Part shown: positions 6,728 through 16,486 of the stretch, piece after piece
Numbering within the stretch: the first letter of the stretch is position 1
Layout of the letters: each line of letters opens with the position of its first letter
Assembly: GCA_044351265.1 (NCBI GenBank)
Contig: JBILGC010000014.1
Coordinates: forward strand, 1-41,161
Reading direction: 5' to 3'
Source: JAJTFA01 sp044351265
GTDB taxonomy: Bacteria > Bacteroidota > Bacteroidia > UKL13-3
Length of the DNA stretch: 41,161 nt
Notes under the pieces: generated by a model
What the model was told of the DNA's origin: nothing
The model's input: only the letters and a program-made list of their open reading frames with translations
The model's database searches: none
Translations under genes and position numbers: made by a program

Positions 6728-9700
6728 ATGGAAACAGTTGAAATTTATAAGCCTAAAAATAAAATACGTATTGTTACAGCTGCTAGCTTGTTTGATGGCC
6801 ACGATGCTGCCATTAACATCATGCGCAGGATTATACAGGCCAGTGGCGCAGAGGTAATTCACTTGGGCCATGACCGTAGTGCAGAAGAGGTAGTAAACTG
6901 TGCCATACAAGAAGATGCCAACGCCATTGCCATGACCAGCTATCAGGGTGGGCATGTTGAGTATTTTAAATTCATGTACGACCTGCTGCAGCAAAAAGGT
7001 TGTGGTCATATTAGAATTTTTGGTGGTGGTGGCGGAACCATATTACCCGAAGAGATTGAAGAATTACATAATTACGGAATAACCCGCATTTACCATCCTG
7101 ATGACGGCCGTGCCATGGGATTGCAGGGCATGATTAACGATATGCTGGAGAAATGCGATTTCGCAACAGGCCAAAATTTGAATGGTGAAGCCAAACACCT
7201 TTCTGAGAAAGATAATAAATCCATAGCTCGCCTAATTTCAGCTGCCGAAAATGATCCGGAATATTTTAAGAATATACTCTCATCATTAAAAAAGGGCAAT
7301 GCACCTGTGCTGGGCATTACCGGTACAGGAGGCGCAGGAAAATCATCGCTAGTGGATGAATTGGTGCGCAGATTTTTACTTGACTTTAAAGACAAAACGA
7401 TTGGCATCATTTCAGTTGACCCGAGTAAAAAGAAAACAGGTGGAGCTTTGTTAGGTGACCGCATCAGGATGAATGCCATCCGTAATCCGCGTGTGTATAT
7501 GCGCTCACTGGCTACACGCCAAAGCAATTTGGCTCTTTCAAAACACGTGCAGGAAGCAGTTGATATTGTAAAGGCTGCCAACTTCGATTTGATTATTCTA
7601 GAAACTTCAGGCATTGGGCAAAGCGATACAGAAATTATGGACCACAGCGATGTGGCTTTATACGTAATGACACCTGAATATGGAGCTGCAACACAGTTGG
7701 AAAAAATCGATATGCTCGATTTTGCCGACATTATTGCCATTAACAAATTTGATAAAAAGGGTGCACTCGATGCCCTGCGTGATGTGAAAAAACAATATCA
7801 GCGCAACCATAAATTGTTTGATCAAAACCCGGATACAATGCCGGTGTATGGCACCATTGCCAGCCAATTTAATGACCCCGGCATGAATAGCCTATACAAA
7901 GCGGTGATGGATAAAGTGGTAGAGAAAACCGGTGCAGCGCTGCACTCCACTTACGAAATTACCGATGAAATGAGTGAGAAAGTATACATCATTCCGCCTT
8001 CACGTACACGTTACTTATCGGAAATTAGTGAAAATAACCGCAACTACGATAAGTGGGTTGATAAGCAAGTTGAAATTGCTGAAAAATTGCATAGCTTAAA
8101 AACGTCAATCGAAACCATTAAAACAACTAAACTGGAGGATAAAGATAGATTAGTAAAAGTTTTGGATGAAACCTACCATCAGGTGGCATTGGATTTAGAC
8201 CCGCGTAATAGACAAATATTAGAAACTTGGGAGCAGAAAAAAGATTTGTTCCGCAACGAGTATTATGTGTTTAAGGTACGCGACAAGGAAATAAAAATTA
8301 AAACGCATACAGAATCACTTTCGCATTCGCAAGTACCAAAAGTAGCTGTGCCCAAATACAAAGCCTGGGGCGAAATTTTACGTTGGGCATTGCAGGAAAA
8401 CTTCCCCGGAGATTTCCCATATACTGCGGGCATTTATCCATTCAAACGTGAAGGCGAAGACCCAACACGTATGTTTGCCGGAGAAGGTGGGCCAGAACGC
8501 ACCAACAAACGTTTTCACTATGTGTCGCAAGGTATGCCGGCCAAGCGCTTAAGTACCGCATTCGACTCGGTAACGCTTTACGGAAACGACCCCGACCACC
8601 GTCCGGATATTTATGGTAAAATTGGCAACTCGGGTGTGAGTGTTTGGAGTTTAGATGCTTCTAAAAAATTGTATTCAGGTTTCAACCTGGCTGATCCAAA
8701 AACATCGGTATCTATGACCATCAATGGTCCAGCTGCGATTATCTGTGCATTTTTTATGAATGCGGCCATCGATCAACAATGCGAATTGTACATCAAAGCA
8801 AATGGATTAGAAGCACAAGTAAATAAAAAGATTGATGAGATATTTAAAGCAAAAGGCACAACACGTCCTACCTACAATGCAGCAGAATTGCCTGAAGGTA
8901 ACGATGGTTTAGGTTTGATGTTGCTGGGCGTAACAGGTGATATGGTGTTGCCTGAGGAGGTATACAACAAAATAAAAGCAGAAACATTAAAACAAGTTCG
9001 TGGTACCGTTCAGGCTGATATTTTAAAAGAAGATCAGGCTCAAAATACCTGCATTTTCTCAACCGAATTTTCGTTGCGTGTAATGGGCGATGTGCAGAAG
9101 TATTTTATAGATAATGCGGTACGCAATTTTTATTCGGTATCCATCAGCGGCTATCATATTGCTGAAGCAGGTGCAAATCCGATTACACAACTTGCACTCA
9201 CGCTTTCAAACGGATTTACCTTTGTGGAGTATTACCTTAGCCGTGGAATGAATATTAATGATTTCGCTCCAAACTTATCATTCTTCTTTTCAAATGGTAT
9301 CGATCCAGAGTATTCGGTGATTGGTCGTGTAGCCCGCAGAATATGGGCTAAAGCCATGAAGTTAAAATACGGGGGCAACGAACGTAGCCAAATGTTGAAG
9401 TATCATATCCAAACATCTGGTCGCAGTTTGCATGCACAGGAAATTGATTTTAACGATATACGAACCACTTTACAAGCGTTATATGCTATTTATGATAATT
9501 GTAATTCTCTTCACACCAATGCGTATGACGAAGCCATTACAACCCCTACCGAAGAGAGTGTAAGACGAGCGATGGCCATTCAGCTCATCATAAACCGTGA
9601 GTTGGGGTTGGCTAAAAATGAAAACCCGTTACAAGGCTCGTTTATAATTGAAGAGCTAACTGATTTGGTAGAAGAAGCTGTACTCACCGAATTTGATAAG

Positions 9701-10099
9701 ATTACCGAACGAGGTGGTGTTTTGGGCGCTATGGAAACCATGTACCAGCGCAACAAAATTCAGGAAGAAAGCATGTACTACGAAATGCAGAAACACACAG
9801 GCGAGTACCCTATTATTGGTGTAAATACATTCTTGAGCAGCAAAGGTTCGCCTACAATTGTGCCGGCAGAAGTAATCCGCTCAACCACTGAGGAGAAAGA
9901 ATATCAGATAGCTATGCTGAACGAGTTGAAAAAGGGTAATACCGATAAAGGCAAGGAAATGCTTCACCGTTTGCAACAAGTAGCTATTCATAACAAAAAT
10001 ATTTTTGCCGAATTGATGGAAACCGTAAAATACTGCTCACTAGGACAAATCACGCATGCACTATTTGAGGTCGGAGGTCAGTATAGAAGGAATATGTAA
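6728..10099 (+). CDS. icmF: Fused isobutyryl-CoA mutase (IcmF) with built-in G-protein chaperone
   Basis: The 1123-residue cytoplasmic enzyme has three parts in order: a coenzyme-B12-binding domain (about 10-145; FDGHDAA with the cobalt-ligand His25), a MeaB/MeaI-like GTPase chaperone (about 190-400; P loop GTGGAGKSS with Lys205, and NKFDKKG), and the TIM-barrel mutase domain (about 530-1110; SISGYHIAEAGANP). This order is diagnostic of IcmF, which interconverts isobutyryl-CoA and n-butyryl-CoA by radical rearrangement while the GTPase protects cofactor loading. The substrate-determining residues are Phe583 in RMFAGEG and Gln772 in QAQNT, where methylmalonyl-CoA mutase has Tyr and Arg, so isobutyryl-CoA is the expected substrate. 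Some IcmFs also act on isovaleryl/pivalyl-CoA. The ATG at 6728 is preferred over an in-frame TTG at 6722. It stands alone, with no acyl-CoA genes adjacent. Confidence 0.95.
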   Translation: METVEIYKPKNKIRIVTAASLFDGHDAAINIMRRIIQASGAEVIHLGHDRSAEEVVNCAIQEDANAIAMTSYQGGHVEYFKFMYDLLQQKGCGHIRIFGGGGGTILPEEIEELHNYGITRIYHPDDGRAMGLQGMINDMLEKCDFATGQNLNGEAKHLSEKDNKSIARLISAAENDPEYFKNILSSLKKGNAPVLGITGTGGAGKSSLVDELVRRFLLDFKDKTIGIISVDPSKKKTGGALLGDRIRMNAIRNPRVYMRSLATRQSNLALSKHVQEAVDIVKAANFDLIILETSGIGQSDTEIMDHSDVALYVMTPEYGAATQLEKIDMLDFADIIAINKFDKKGALDALRDVKKQYQRNHKLFDQNPDTMPVYGTIASQFNDPGMNSLYKAVMDKVVEKTGAALHSTYEITDEMSEKVYIIPPSRTRYLSEISENNRNYDKWVDKQVEIAEKLHSLKTSIETIKTTKLEDKDRLVKVLDETYHQVALDLDPRNRQILETWEQKKDLFRNEYYVFKVRDKEIKIKTHTESLSHSQVPKVAVPKYKAWGEILRWALQENFPGDFPYTAGIYPFKREGEDPTRMFAGEGGPERTNKRFHYVSQGMPAKRLSTAFDSVTLYGNDPDHRPDIYGKIGNSGVSVWSLDASKKLYSGFNLADPKTSVSMTINGPAAIICAFFMNAAIDQQCELYIKANGLEAQVNKKIDEIFKAKGTTRPTYNAAELPEGNDGLGLMLLGVTGDMVLPEEVYNKIKAETLKQVRGTVQADILKEDQAQNTCIFSTEFSLRVMGDVQKYFIDNAVRNFYSVSISGYHIAEAGANPITQLALTLSNGFTFVEYYLSRGMNINDFAPNLSFFFSNGIDPEYSVIGRVARRIWAKAMKLKYGGNERSQMLKYHIQTSGRSLHAQEIDFNDIRTTLQALYAIYDNCNSLHTNAYDEAITTPTEESVRRAMAIQLIINRELGLAKNENPLQGSFIIEELTDLVEEAVLTEFDKITERGGVLGAMETMYQRNKIQEESMYYEMQKHTGEYPIIGVNTFLSSKGSPTIVPAEVIRSTTEEKEYQIAMLNELKKGNTDKGKEMLHRLQQVAIHNKNIFAELMETVKYCSLGQITHALFEVGGQYRRNM

Positions 10100-10204
10100 T
10101 AATAAGCCTTAAAGGCGTTTGACATTTAATCAATCTGAGTTTTTCTTGTCTTGTTAATATACAAAACCAAACAACCAAAGTGGAATTTTATTTTCAAAAC
10201 TATT

Positions 10205-10242
10205 CTCCAGTATATCAGCTGCGATATAGCTGTTTTTTGGAG
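10205..10242 (+). terminator. Possible terminator after icmF
   Basis: CAGCT (10216-10220) pairs with AGCTG (10228-10232) and is followed by six T. CTCCA at 10205-10209 and TGGAG at 10238-10242 could form an outer stem that competes with the T tail. It lies in the 211-base space between icmF and the convergent SRAP gene, and I see nothing else in that space. Confidence 0.45.
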
Positions 10243-10310
10243 ATTTAATTTTCAGTAGTTTTAAGGTCCCGTGCAGGTGTTTATGCATGCAACATTAATT
10301 GGTTAACTGA

Positions 10311-11021
10311 TTATACATAGAGCGTATCTCCGGCAGGTTGCAACACATTAGGCACATGTAATTTACCCGATTTTATAAGTGTGGCATGCAGCGGTGTGGC
10401 ACAAAAATCAGTTTGATGTATGTTTGATTTTAATAGTTGAACAAGAACTTCAAATGGCGTTTTTGGATTAAGCCAATCATCTAAGGCAGCATCAGGTAGA
10501 ATAACAGGTGCACGATGATGCGCAATGGCAGCGCAAATAGCGAAAGCCGGTGTAGTAATAATGGCAAAGCTTACAGATACTTTCCCAAGCGCGTTGGTGT
10601 ATGCAGATGCAATGGCTCCCAAATAAAAAGTAGCCATTGGCTCTTTATGAATTAAAAAAGGTTTACTGAGCTTTTCTTTTTCCGGACCTTCAATAAATGA
10701 ATTAACAGGAATGGCCAGACGTGAATGAAGAAAAGCATGTTTATATGCCGGCATTTGATGTATGCCCACTTCCCATCCATCCCAATTATTCGCCTCATTC
10801 CCCCTGCCTTCGGCACGTGCATTAATAAATAGTTTTTTTATATCCCAAACCGGCCTGAAACCAAACTCTGCAAGTATGTAGCCTTCTGCGCTTAATGCAA
10901 TAGCAAGCATACCCGGTGCTAGGTTAGCGGCATTTGCCTTGTTGAATTGTTCCGCACTTAAATGCCGGTCAGCAAATGCACCGTTAAAGGTTATAGAATC
11001 CTGATTAAAACGTCCACACAT
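10311..11021 (-). CDS. SRAP (HMCES/YedK) family abasic-site DNA-protein crosslinking protein
   Basis: The 236-residue protein begins MCGRF, the obligatory start of the SOS-response-associated peptidase family, in which the initiator Met is removed so that Cys2 attacks abasic DNA sites. The other active-site residues are visible: Asn68 in INARAEG, Glu111 in SFIEGPE (replacing the more usual GFYEW context) and His168 in HHRAPVIL. The known role of the family is to shield abasic sites in single-stranded DNA by a thiazolidine crosslink and later release itself. Length is normal for the family. It lies 60 bases downstream of hutU, but a terminator separates the two. No LexA-type operator was recognised upstream. 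Confidence 0.92.
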   Translation of the reverse strand: MCGRFNQDSITFNGAFADRHLSAEQFNKANAANLAPGMLAIALSAEGYILAEFGFRPVWDIKKLFINARAEGRGNEANNWDGWEVGIHQMPAYKHAFLHSRLAIPVNSFIEGPEKEKLSKPFLIHKEPMATFYLGAIASAYTNALGKVSVSFAIITTPAFAICAAIAHHRAPVILPDAALDDWLNPKTPFEVLVQLLKSNIHQTDFCATPLHATLIKSGKLHVPNVLQPAGDTLYV

Positions 11022-11039
11022 ATTTGCATCCGTATTTAA

Positions 11040-11079
11040 ACAAAACAGACAACCTGCTAAAGCAAATTGCCTGTTTTAT
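11040..11079 (-). terminator. Terminator downstream of hutU
   Basis: Read on the minus strand, AAAACAGGCAA (11077-11067) pairs with TTGTCTGTTTT (11052-11042) over 11 bp with one G-U, loop 14 bases, followed by GTTT. It starts four bases after the hutU stop. Confidence 0.65.
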
Positions 11080-11081
11080 TA

Positions 11082-12758
11082 CTATTGGGCCGAGGCCTTT
11101 TTATTCAATCGCTCTTTAATGTCCAATCGGTGTTTGCGAGCTGTATCAATGGCAATATCGTAGCCGGCATCAGCATGTCTAATAACACCCATAGCAGGAT
11201 CGTTGTGCAATACACGTTTTAATCTGCGTGCTGCGTCTTCAGTTCCATCTGCCACTATCACCATACCGGCATGTATGCTGTAGCCCATTCCAACTCCACC
11301 ACCATGATGTACACTAACCCAACTGGCACCACCGGCAGTATTGATTAATGCATTTAAAATTGGCCAATCAGCTACTGCATCACTGCCATCTTTCATGGCT
11401 TCCGTTTCTCTGTTTGGCGAAGCTACCGAACCTGTATCTAAATGGTCGCGACCAATTACAATTGGGCCTTTTACTTTTCCTGTGCGCACCAATTCATTAA
11501 ATGCCAATGCGGCTTTTTCTCTATCGCCCTGCCCTATCCAGCAAATACGTGCAGGCAAACCTTGGAAGGCAATACGTTCTTGCGCCATATCCAGCCAGCG
11601 GTGTAGTGATTTGTTTTCAGGAAATAACTCACGCATTACCTGATCTGTCACATAAATATCATTCGGATCACCGCTTAGAGCCACCCAACGAAAAGGGCCT
11701 TTGCCTTCGCAAAAAAGCGGACGTATGTATGCAGGAACGAAACCAGGAAACGCAAAAGCATTTTCTACATGGCGTTGGTCTTTGGCCTGTCCGCGTAAAT
11801 TATTTCCATAATCAAAAACAATGGCACCACGTTTTTGTAATTCAATCATCAACTTTACATGATGAGCCATAGTATCCAATGATAAGTTTACATATTTTTC
11901 AGGTTCAGTTTTGCGCATGCGGTCTGCTACTTCTTCAGCCAGCCCCTCAGGGTAATAGCCATTCAGCGGATCATGTGCCGATGTCTGGTCGGTTAACAAA
12001 TCTGGAGTAATATTGCGTTCAATCAATCGCTCCAATAGATCTACAATATTGCAGAGCACTCCAATTGATAAACGTTTACCTTCAGCCTTAGCCTTTAAGG
12101 CCATATCAATTGCCTGATCAATATCTCTACTCATTACGTCTAGGTAACGGGTCTCTATTCTTTTTTTTATGCGCCATTCAACCATTTCAGCAGCCAGGCA
12201 CACTCCATCACACATGGTAACTGCCAAAGGCTGCGCTCCCCCCATACCTCCTAAACCTGCTGTAACAGATAGTGTACCCTTTAAACTACCTCCAAAATGC
12301 TGTCGGGCAGCCTCAGCAAATGTTTCATAAGTTCCTTGTACGATTCCCTGTGAGCCAATATAAATCCAACTGCCAGCAGTCATTTGCCCGTACATAATCA
12401 GACCCTTCTTATCGAGCTCATGAAAGGTTTCCCAGTTTGCCCATTTAGGTACCAGCATTGAATTGGAAATAATTACACGTGGGGCATCTTTATGTGTTGG
12501 CAAAATGCCGACCGGTTTACCACTCTGAATCAGCAGGGTTTCGTCTTCTTCCAAATCCTGAAGTGCTTTTACTATTAAGTCAAAACTCTCCCAATTTCTA
12601 GCAGCTCTACCAATGCCACCATAAACAACGAGATCTTCAGGTTTTTCTGCTACTTCCGGGTCTAAATTATTGTGAAGCATCCGCAGAGCGGCCTCCTGTA
12701 TCCATCCCTTGCAGCTAAGGGTATTCCCTATTGATGCTTTTAAAACACGTTTACTCAT
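11082..12758 (-). CDS. hutU: Urocanate hydratase
   Basis: The 558-residue enzyme catalyses the second step of histidine degradation, hydrating urocanate to 4-imidazolone-5-propanoate with tightly bound NAD+ acting as electrophile. Motifs seen are GLGGMGGAQP (residues 168-177, NAD binding) and RICWIGQGDRE with the catalytic Cys406. Length is the family norm. The ATG at 12758 lies 22 bases after the -7 element of a consensus promoter; the frame extends another 17 codons upstream but those overlap the promoter itself. No hutH, hutI, hutG or ftcD neighbour is present within the window, so the rest of the pathway must be elsewhere. No operator was recognised. Confidence 0.97.
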   Translation of the reverse strand: MSKRVLKASIGNTLSCKGWIQEAALRMLHNNLDPEVAEKPEDLVVYGGIGRAARNWESFDLIVKALQDLEEDETLLIQSGKPVGILPTHKDAPRVIISNSMLVPKWANWETFHELDKKGLIMYGQMTAGSWIYIGSQGIVQGTYETFAEAARQHFGGSLKGTLSVTAGLGGMGGAQPLAVTMCDGVCLAAEMVEWRIKKRIETRYLDVMSRDIDQAIDMALKAKAEGKRLSIGVLCNIVDLLERLIERNITPDLLTDQTSAHDPLNGYYPEGLAEEVADRMRKTEPEKYVNLSLDTMAHHVKLMIELQKRGAIVFDYGNNLRGQAKDQRHVENAFAFPGFVPAYIRPLFCEGKGPFRWVALSGDPNDIYVTDQVMRELFPENKSLHRWLDMAQERIAFQGLPARICWIGQGDREKAALAFNELVRTGKVKGPIVIGRDHLDTGSVASPNRETEAMKDGSDAVADWPILNALINTAGGASWVSVHHGGGVGMGYSIHAGMVIVADGTEDAARRLKRVLHNDPAMGVIRHADAGYDIAIDTARKHRLDIKERLNKKASAQ

Positions 12759-12779
12759 ATTCTCTATACAATAAAGGTG

Positions 12780-12810
12780 CAAAAATAGATTTAAATGATG
12801 GGGTTTCAAA
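12780..12810 (-). promoter_or_regulatory. Promoter of hutU
   Basis: On the minus strand TTTG (12810-12807) and TATTTTTG (12787-12780) are separated by exactly 19 bases, a full match to the Bacteroidota consensus. The predicted start near 12773 leaves a leader of about 15 nt before the ATG at 12758. Confidence 0.75.
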
Positions 12811-12835
12811 AAAGGTACTTACCCATAGATACGCA

Positions 12836-12866
12836 AAAAAGGAGGCACACAGGGCACCTCCTTTTT
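12836..12866 (-). terminator. Terminator after the large T9SS-secreted protein
   Basis: AAAAAGGAGG (12836-12845) and CCTCCTTTTT (12857-12866) form a perfect 10-bp stem with an 11-base loop. On the minus strand the T run comes from the 5' A tract, which extends to 12835. It lies 16 bases past the stop of the large secreted gene and just upstream of the hutU promoter, insulating the two. Confidence 0.8.
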
Positions 12867-12882
12867 AATTATTTTTTTATTG

Positions 12883-15800
12883 CTACTGTTTTACAATTCG
12901 ATACGAATAAGATTGATTAGCAGTGATGATTCGAACAAAATAGATGCCAGCAGTCAAGTTTATTACCTCATCCTTTAATTGTATTACATTTTCTGAAGGA
13001 TTGTTTAATTCGTAATGTTTCTTTCCCTGAACATCAAACAGAACGATTGCCTGAATAGTTCCTGAAGTATTGGTGATAAACACATCCTTGCTAAATGGAT
13101 TAGGGGAGATAACTATTGGCTCTTCCATACCGCTTACATGAATAATCGGTGAGTAGGTGAATGCACCATCTGCATCTAGTTGCTTTAAACGATAATAAGC
13201 AGGTTGCTTTTGCTGTTTATCAGTGAAAGCATAATAGTTAGTTGTATTGCTGTTCAGTTGCCCTTTAACAAAGTTTAATTTATTAAACTCTTCACCATTA
13301 AATGAGCGCTCAATATCAAATCCTTTACTATTTAATTCCGAGCTAGTAGTCCAGTTTAGTAAAACATCTTCTTTGCTTCTTAGGCCTTTCCAATCAAGCA
13401 AATCAGCAGGTAAAGGATTAGAAGAGGCACTGCTACTGCCCAGCGCAAAATCACCAAAGCTATTAATTGTACCGGTTAATAAACTGGTTCCAACCCTTGT
13501 GGTATTGAGTGCTATCCATGATGAATTGTGGGAAGGTCTTCTCATGACATAAACGCTATCGCCATTATTCACACCAAAAAGAGTGGCATAGTCAATCAAT
13601 AACTGATATCCAATTGTGGCAGGAAGATTACCTGTACCGACACCTGAATAGGTAAAGTTCCAGTACCTATTACTTACATTACTTGGTGTAAATATAGCAC
13701 TGTTATTTGTTGTGGCTGCACTATTAGCAGCATAAACAGGTGATGCAACAGAAGGAGGCACACCATGATAGAAACTGCTCGCCATAACACCATTAATATT
13801 TCCTACAGATGTGAAACTAACAATTGACACCCCGCTTGGGTAGCTACCAAGACCAGAAATCGGAAATGAAGAAACCACCTGGGGATTTGTTACCTGCACA
13901 TTACTAATATAAATGCGATTACCTGTACCTGATACATTCCTGAATGCGATTACAATACGTGGAGCGTTGGCAAATGCTGACAAATCAATAAATTCCTGTC
14001 TCCACTCATTTGTAGATGCAGGAGTGAAAAGGGTTCCTTGAGGTGCAACTGTGCCAAGTGGCAATGTGCCACCCTGACCAAGTCTTGTATACATAGTGGT
14101 ATAGGTATAACCACCATTGGTAGAAACACGTACTTCAAGTGAATCACTAACGGCAAAAGTATTAGGTGCATGAGCCACATGGAAATTCAAAACAGGATTA
14201 CTTAAACCATTAAAGCTGAGCATTGGCGAGCAAACAATTCCTTCACCAAAAAATGAGAAGTTATCGAATGTTAATGTATTGGAATTACTCAGACCGTTTG
14301 GCATAACGGCAGTTACCTGCTTAATAATATTGTTTACATTTCTAGGAGATGACCAATCCGTTCCCAATACAATATTCTCTGTACGATATGGAATAGTTAA
14401 ACCGCTGTTTACTGCATTAACAAACAAATTAATAGTATCATTAAACGCAGCAGCATCTCCTGTTAATTGCGTCCATATTTTAATATTATATGAACCTGGT
14501 GTGGCAAAATTTAAAGCATTCGTTCCTGAAAAGATCACACTAGCCGTGTCATTAGAAGCTATTATAGCAGTGCTGTTAATGGGACCTATAATGTTACCAT
14601 TATTTATCCTATATCGTACCGGAATGCCAGATGGCCTGGCTGCTGTACCAAAATTACTAATAAGCGCTGTAAGTGGTATTGAAGTATTGGTAGGTACAGT
14701 TAAGTTATTTGAAGGGAAGCCGGCAGAAATACCAACATCATTGGCAGGAAGTTGATCAGCAGTACACTCCATCACTAGCCTTCCAAGATTAGTTAAGGTT
14801 GGGGTACCGAAAAAAGCACCTGAAGGTATATTGGTGATATTATTACCAGCTGTATGAGTAATCTGGATGAAAAGATTTGGATTGGCTCTTAGGGGAACTT
14901 CGTTTTGAACAGTACCTAAAAACAAGTTAGAAGTTTGCACACCATTGCTTACCCCCGCCAGAAAAGCTCGGTTTGATAATGTTGGTGGATTTGTGATAGT
15001 AAATGTTAGCCAAGTGCCAAGATCTGATGCCTGCACCACATATGCAGGAGAACGTCCTAAAATATTACCTATAGTATCTAAAATAAATGCGCAAAGGGTA
15101 TCGCCAAGTGCATCTGAGTTGCTGAAAAGAAAAGACCTTACAGTAGTGATACGTCTTGTTCCTTGAATCTGATAGCGGCAGCCCCAGAAAACGAAAGCAG
15201 TGCTACCCCAAGCCTGTCCGGCCGGCTGAAGGGTATCGGTGTAGGCAAAAGACCTTTCACTTACTGATAGTCCATAGTCTTTGCTATTATTTGCATTGTT
15301 ATCATCTGAAGGCACGGAAACTGTAATTAATGAATTTCCGTAATTGGCCGGTGAGTATGGTGGGAAAGCTACAATTGCAGTGGTATTAGGTGCTATAAAA
15401 GGTATGGTGGAGGTAGCAACGTTTGTATTGGCACCGCTAATAGTTAGTGTAACAGGAACATTTGATTGTGCATTTACTCCAGGATTTGATACGGCAGCTC
15501 TTATGGAATCAGGCACATAAGCATCTCGTGCTATTTTGCCCAATGCATAGACAGCGTTCACAGCTATGTCGTTAAATACAACAGGCGTAAAACGGTATGT
15601 TCTTCCAGGATCGGGAGCAGGCCTTGCAACACCAACATTATTGCCATAATTTACTGCATTATTAACATAATTACCTGCATTAATGGTTGGTAATTGCCAA
15701 GAAACAGTTGAGCCTTTTGTTACAGTTAACAACTGATTAGACAATGTGCTGTTCCCTTTTAACCCACAGGCGGCAAATCTTGCAGCTGATGAGTTTGTAG

Positions 15801-16392
15801 ATGGGACCCAGCGGCCATAAACAAATTCAATCCAATTGGTACTCTCATAAAGTTTAAGCTGAAAATTGATTGTATCATACTGACTGGTTACAGCGTTCTG
15901 CAATTTATCACTTACATTTTTCCACTGAATGGTGCAAACACGAACTCCCGGGAAACCACTGGTATGGATTCTGAATTCAGGAGACTGAGCTCCACCTCTA
16001 TTCCACAAATCCTGCCCGAAAGGCACAATTAAGTTTGTATCTGACGGCAAGGTGCTGTTAAAAGGCCCCCCTGAAGGCGGCTGCACAAATGTGGAGAAGA
16101 GAAGTTGACTTGAAGCTGTGTCTCTCCCAAGTTTTACAAACCCATCAACATAAACTACAAGTGAATCATAATCAGTACCATTGAATCGAAAAGTAAAACC
16201 AATAGGTAAAGGTAGAGAACGACCAAAGTCGTTATCGGTCATTGTTATAACGGACCCATTGGTACCAAGGTCGGTATAGGTGCTGGCAGCCGTACCAAAA
16301 CCACCGGTTTGATAATTTAGCTGTGCACTTGCAAGAAAAAATAGATGCAAACAGCAAAACAACACCAAAAAGCGAGTAAGAGTTATTTTCAT
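12883..16392 (-). CDS. Large secreted protein with T9SS type A sorting domain
   Basis: The 1169-residue protein has a clear signal peptide (basic start, hydrophobic core, FLASAQ cleavage region near residue 24). The long middle is rich in Asn, Thr, Ser and Val, with beta-sandwich-like segments and CARDB/Fn3-like stretches (for example SVPSDDNNANNSKDYGL), but I recognise no catalytic motif. Residues about 994-1090 are the LLDWKGL...NSKGFDIERS...YYRLKQLDADG module common in Bacteroidota secreted proteins. Residues 1095-1169 start ISPNPF and end in a YRIVKQ strand, a type A T9SS sorting domain, so the protein should cross the outer membrane and be anchored or released. The YCF48-like gene lies 94 bases upstream on the same strand. 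The cargo function is unknown; adhesin or matrix protein is a guess. Confidence 0.85.
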   Translation of the reverse strand: MKITLTRFLVLFCCLHLFFLASAQLNYQTGGFGTAASTYTDLGTNGSVITMTDNDFGRSLPLPIGFTFRFNGTDYDSLVVYVDGFVKLGRDTASSQLLFSTFVQPPSGGPFNSTLPSDTNLIVPFGQDLWNRGGAQSPEFRIHTSGFPGVRVCTIQWKNVSDKLQNAVTSQYDTINFQLKLYESTNWIEFVYGRWVPSTNSSAARFAACGLKGNSTLSNQLLTVTKGSTVSWQLPTINAGNYVNNAVNYGNNVGVARPAPDPGRTYRFTPVVFNDIAVNAVYALGKIARDAYVPDSIRAAVSNPGVNAQSNVPVTLTISGANTNVATSTIPFIAPNTTAIVAFPPYSPANYGNSLITVSVPSDDNNANNSKDYGLSVSERSFAYTDTLQPAGQAWGSTAFVFWGCRYQIQGTRRITTVRSFLFSNSDALGDTLCAFILDTIGNILGRSPAYVVQASDLGTWLTFTITNPPTLSNRAFLAGVSNGVQTSNLFLGTVQNEVPLRANPNLFIQITHTAGNNITNIPSGAFFGTPTLTNLGRLVMECTADQLPANDVGISAGFPSNNLTVPTNTSIPLTALISNFGTAARPSGIPVRYRINNGNIIGPINSTAIIASNDTASVIFSGTNALNFATPGSYNIKIWTQLTGDAAAFNDTINLFVNAVNSGLTIPYRTENIVLGTDWSSPRNVNNIIKQVTAVMPNGLSNSNTLTFDNFSFFGEGIVCSPMLSFNGLSNPVLNFHVAHAPNTFAVSDSLEVRVSTNGGYTYTTMYTRLGQGGTLPLGTVAPQGTLFTPASTNEWRQEFIDLSAFANAPRIVIAFRNVSGTGNRIYISNVQVTNPQVVSSFPISGLGSYPSGVSIVSFTSVGNINGVMASSFYHGVPPSVASPVYAANSAATTNNSAIFTPSNVSNRYWNFTYSGVGTGNLPATIGYQLLIDYATLFGVNNGDSVYVMRRPSHNSSWIALNTTRVGTSLLTGTINSFGDFALGSSSASSNPLPADLLDWKGLRSKEDVLLNWTTSSELNSKGFDIERSFNGEEFNKLNFVKGQLNSNTTNYYAFTDKQQKQPAYYRLKQLDADGAFTYSPIIHVSGMEEPIVISPNPFSKDVFITNTSGTIQAIVLFDVQGKKHYELNNPSENVIQLKDEVINLTAGIYFVRIITANQSYSYRIVKQ

Positions 16393-16486
16393 AATATCAG
16401 GGGTTTAATTATTTGTAAATTTATAATTAAAAAAATGAACTTTTCAAAAAATAATTTAATAAAAATCTATCATAGTTATGGCAGTA

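Noticed and set aside
7090..7746. A 218-codon open frame on the minus strand inside icmF
   Set aside because: It lies wholly antisense to the conserved B12/GTPase part of icmF and its translation has no recognisable motif; it is a codon-bias shadow.
6728..10099. Reading the mutase as methylmalonyl-CoA mutase
   Set aside because: The domain order with an internal GTPase and the Phe/Gln substrate residues fit IcmF instead.
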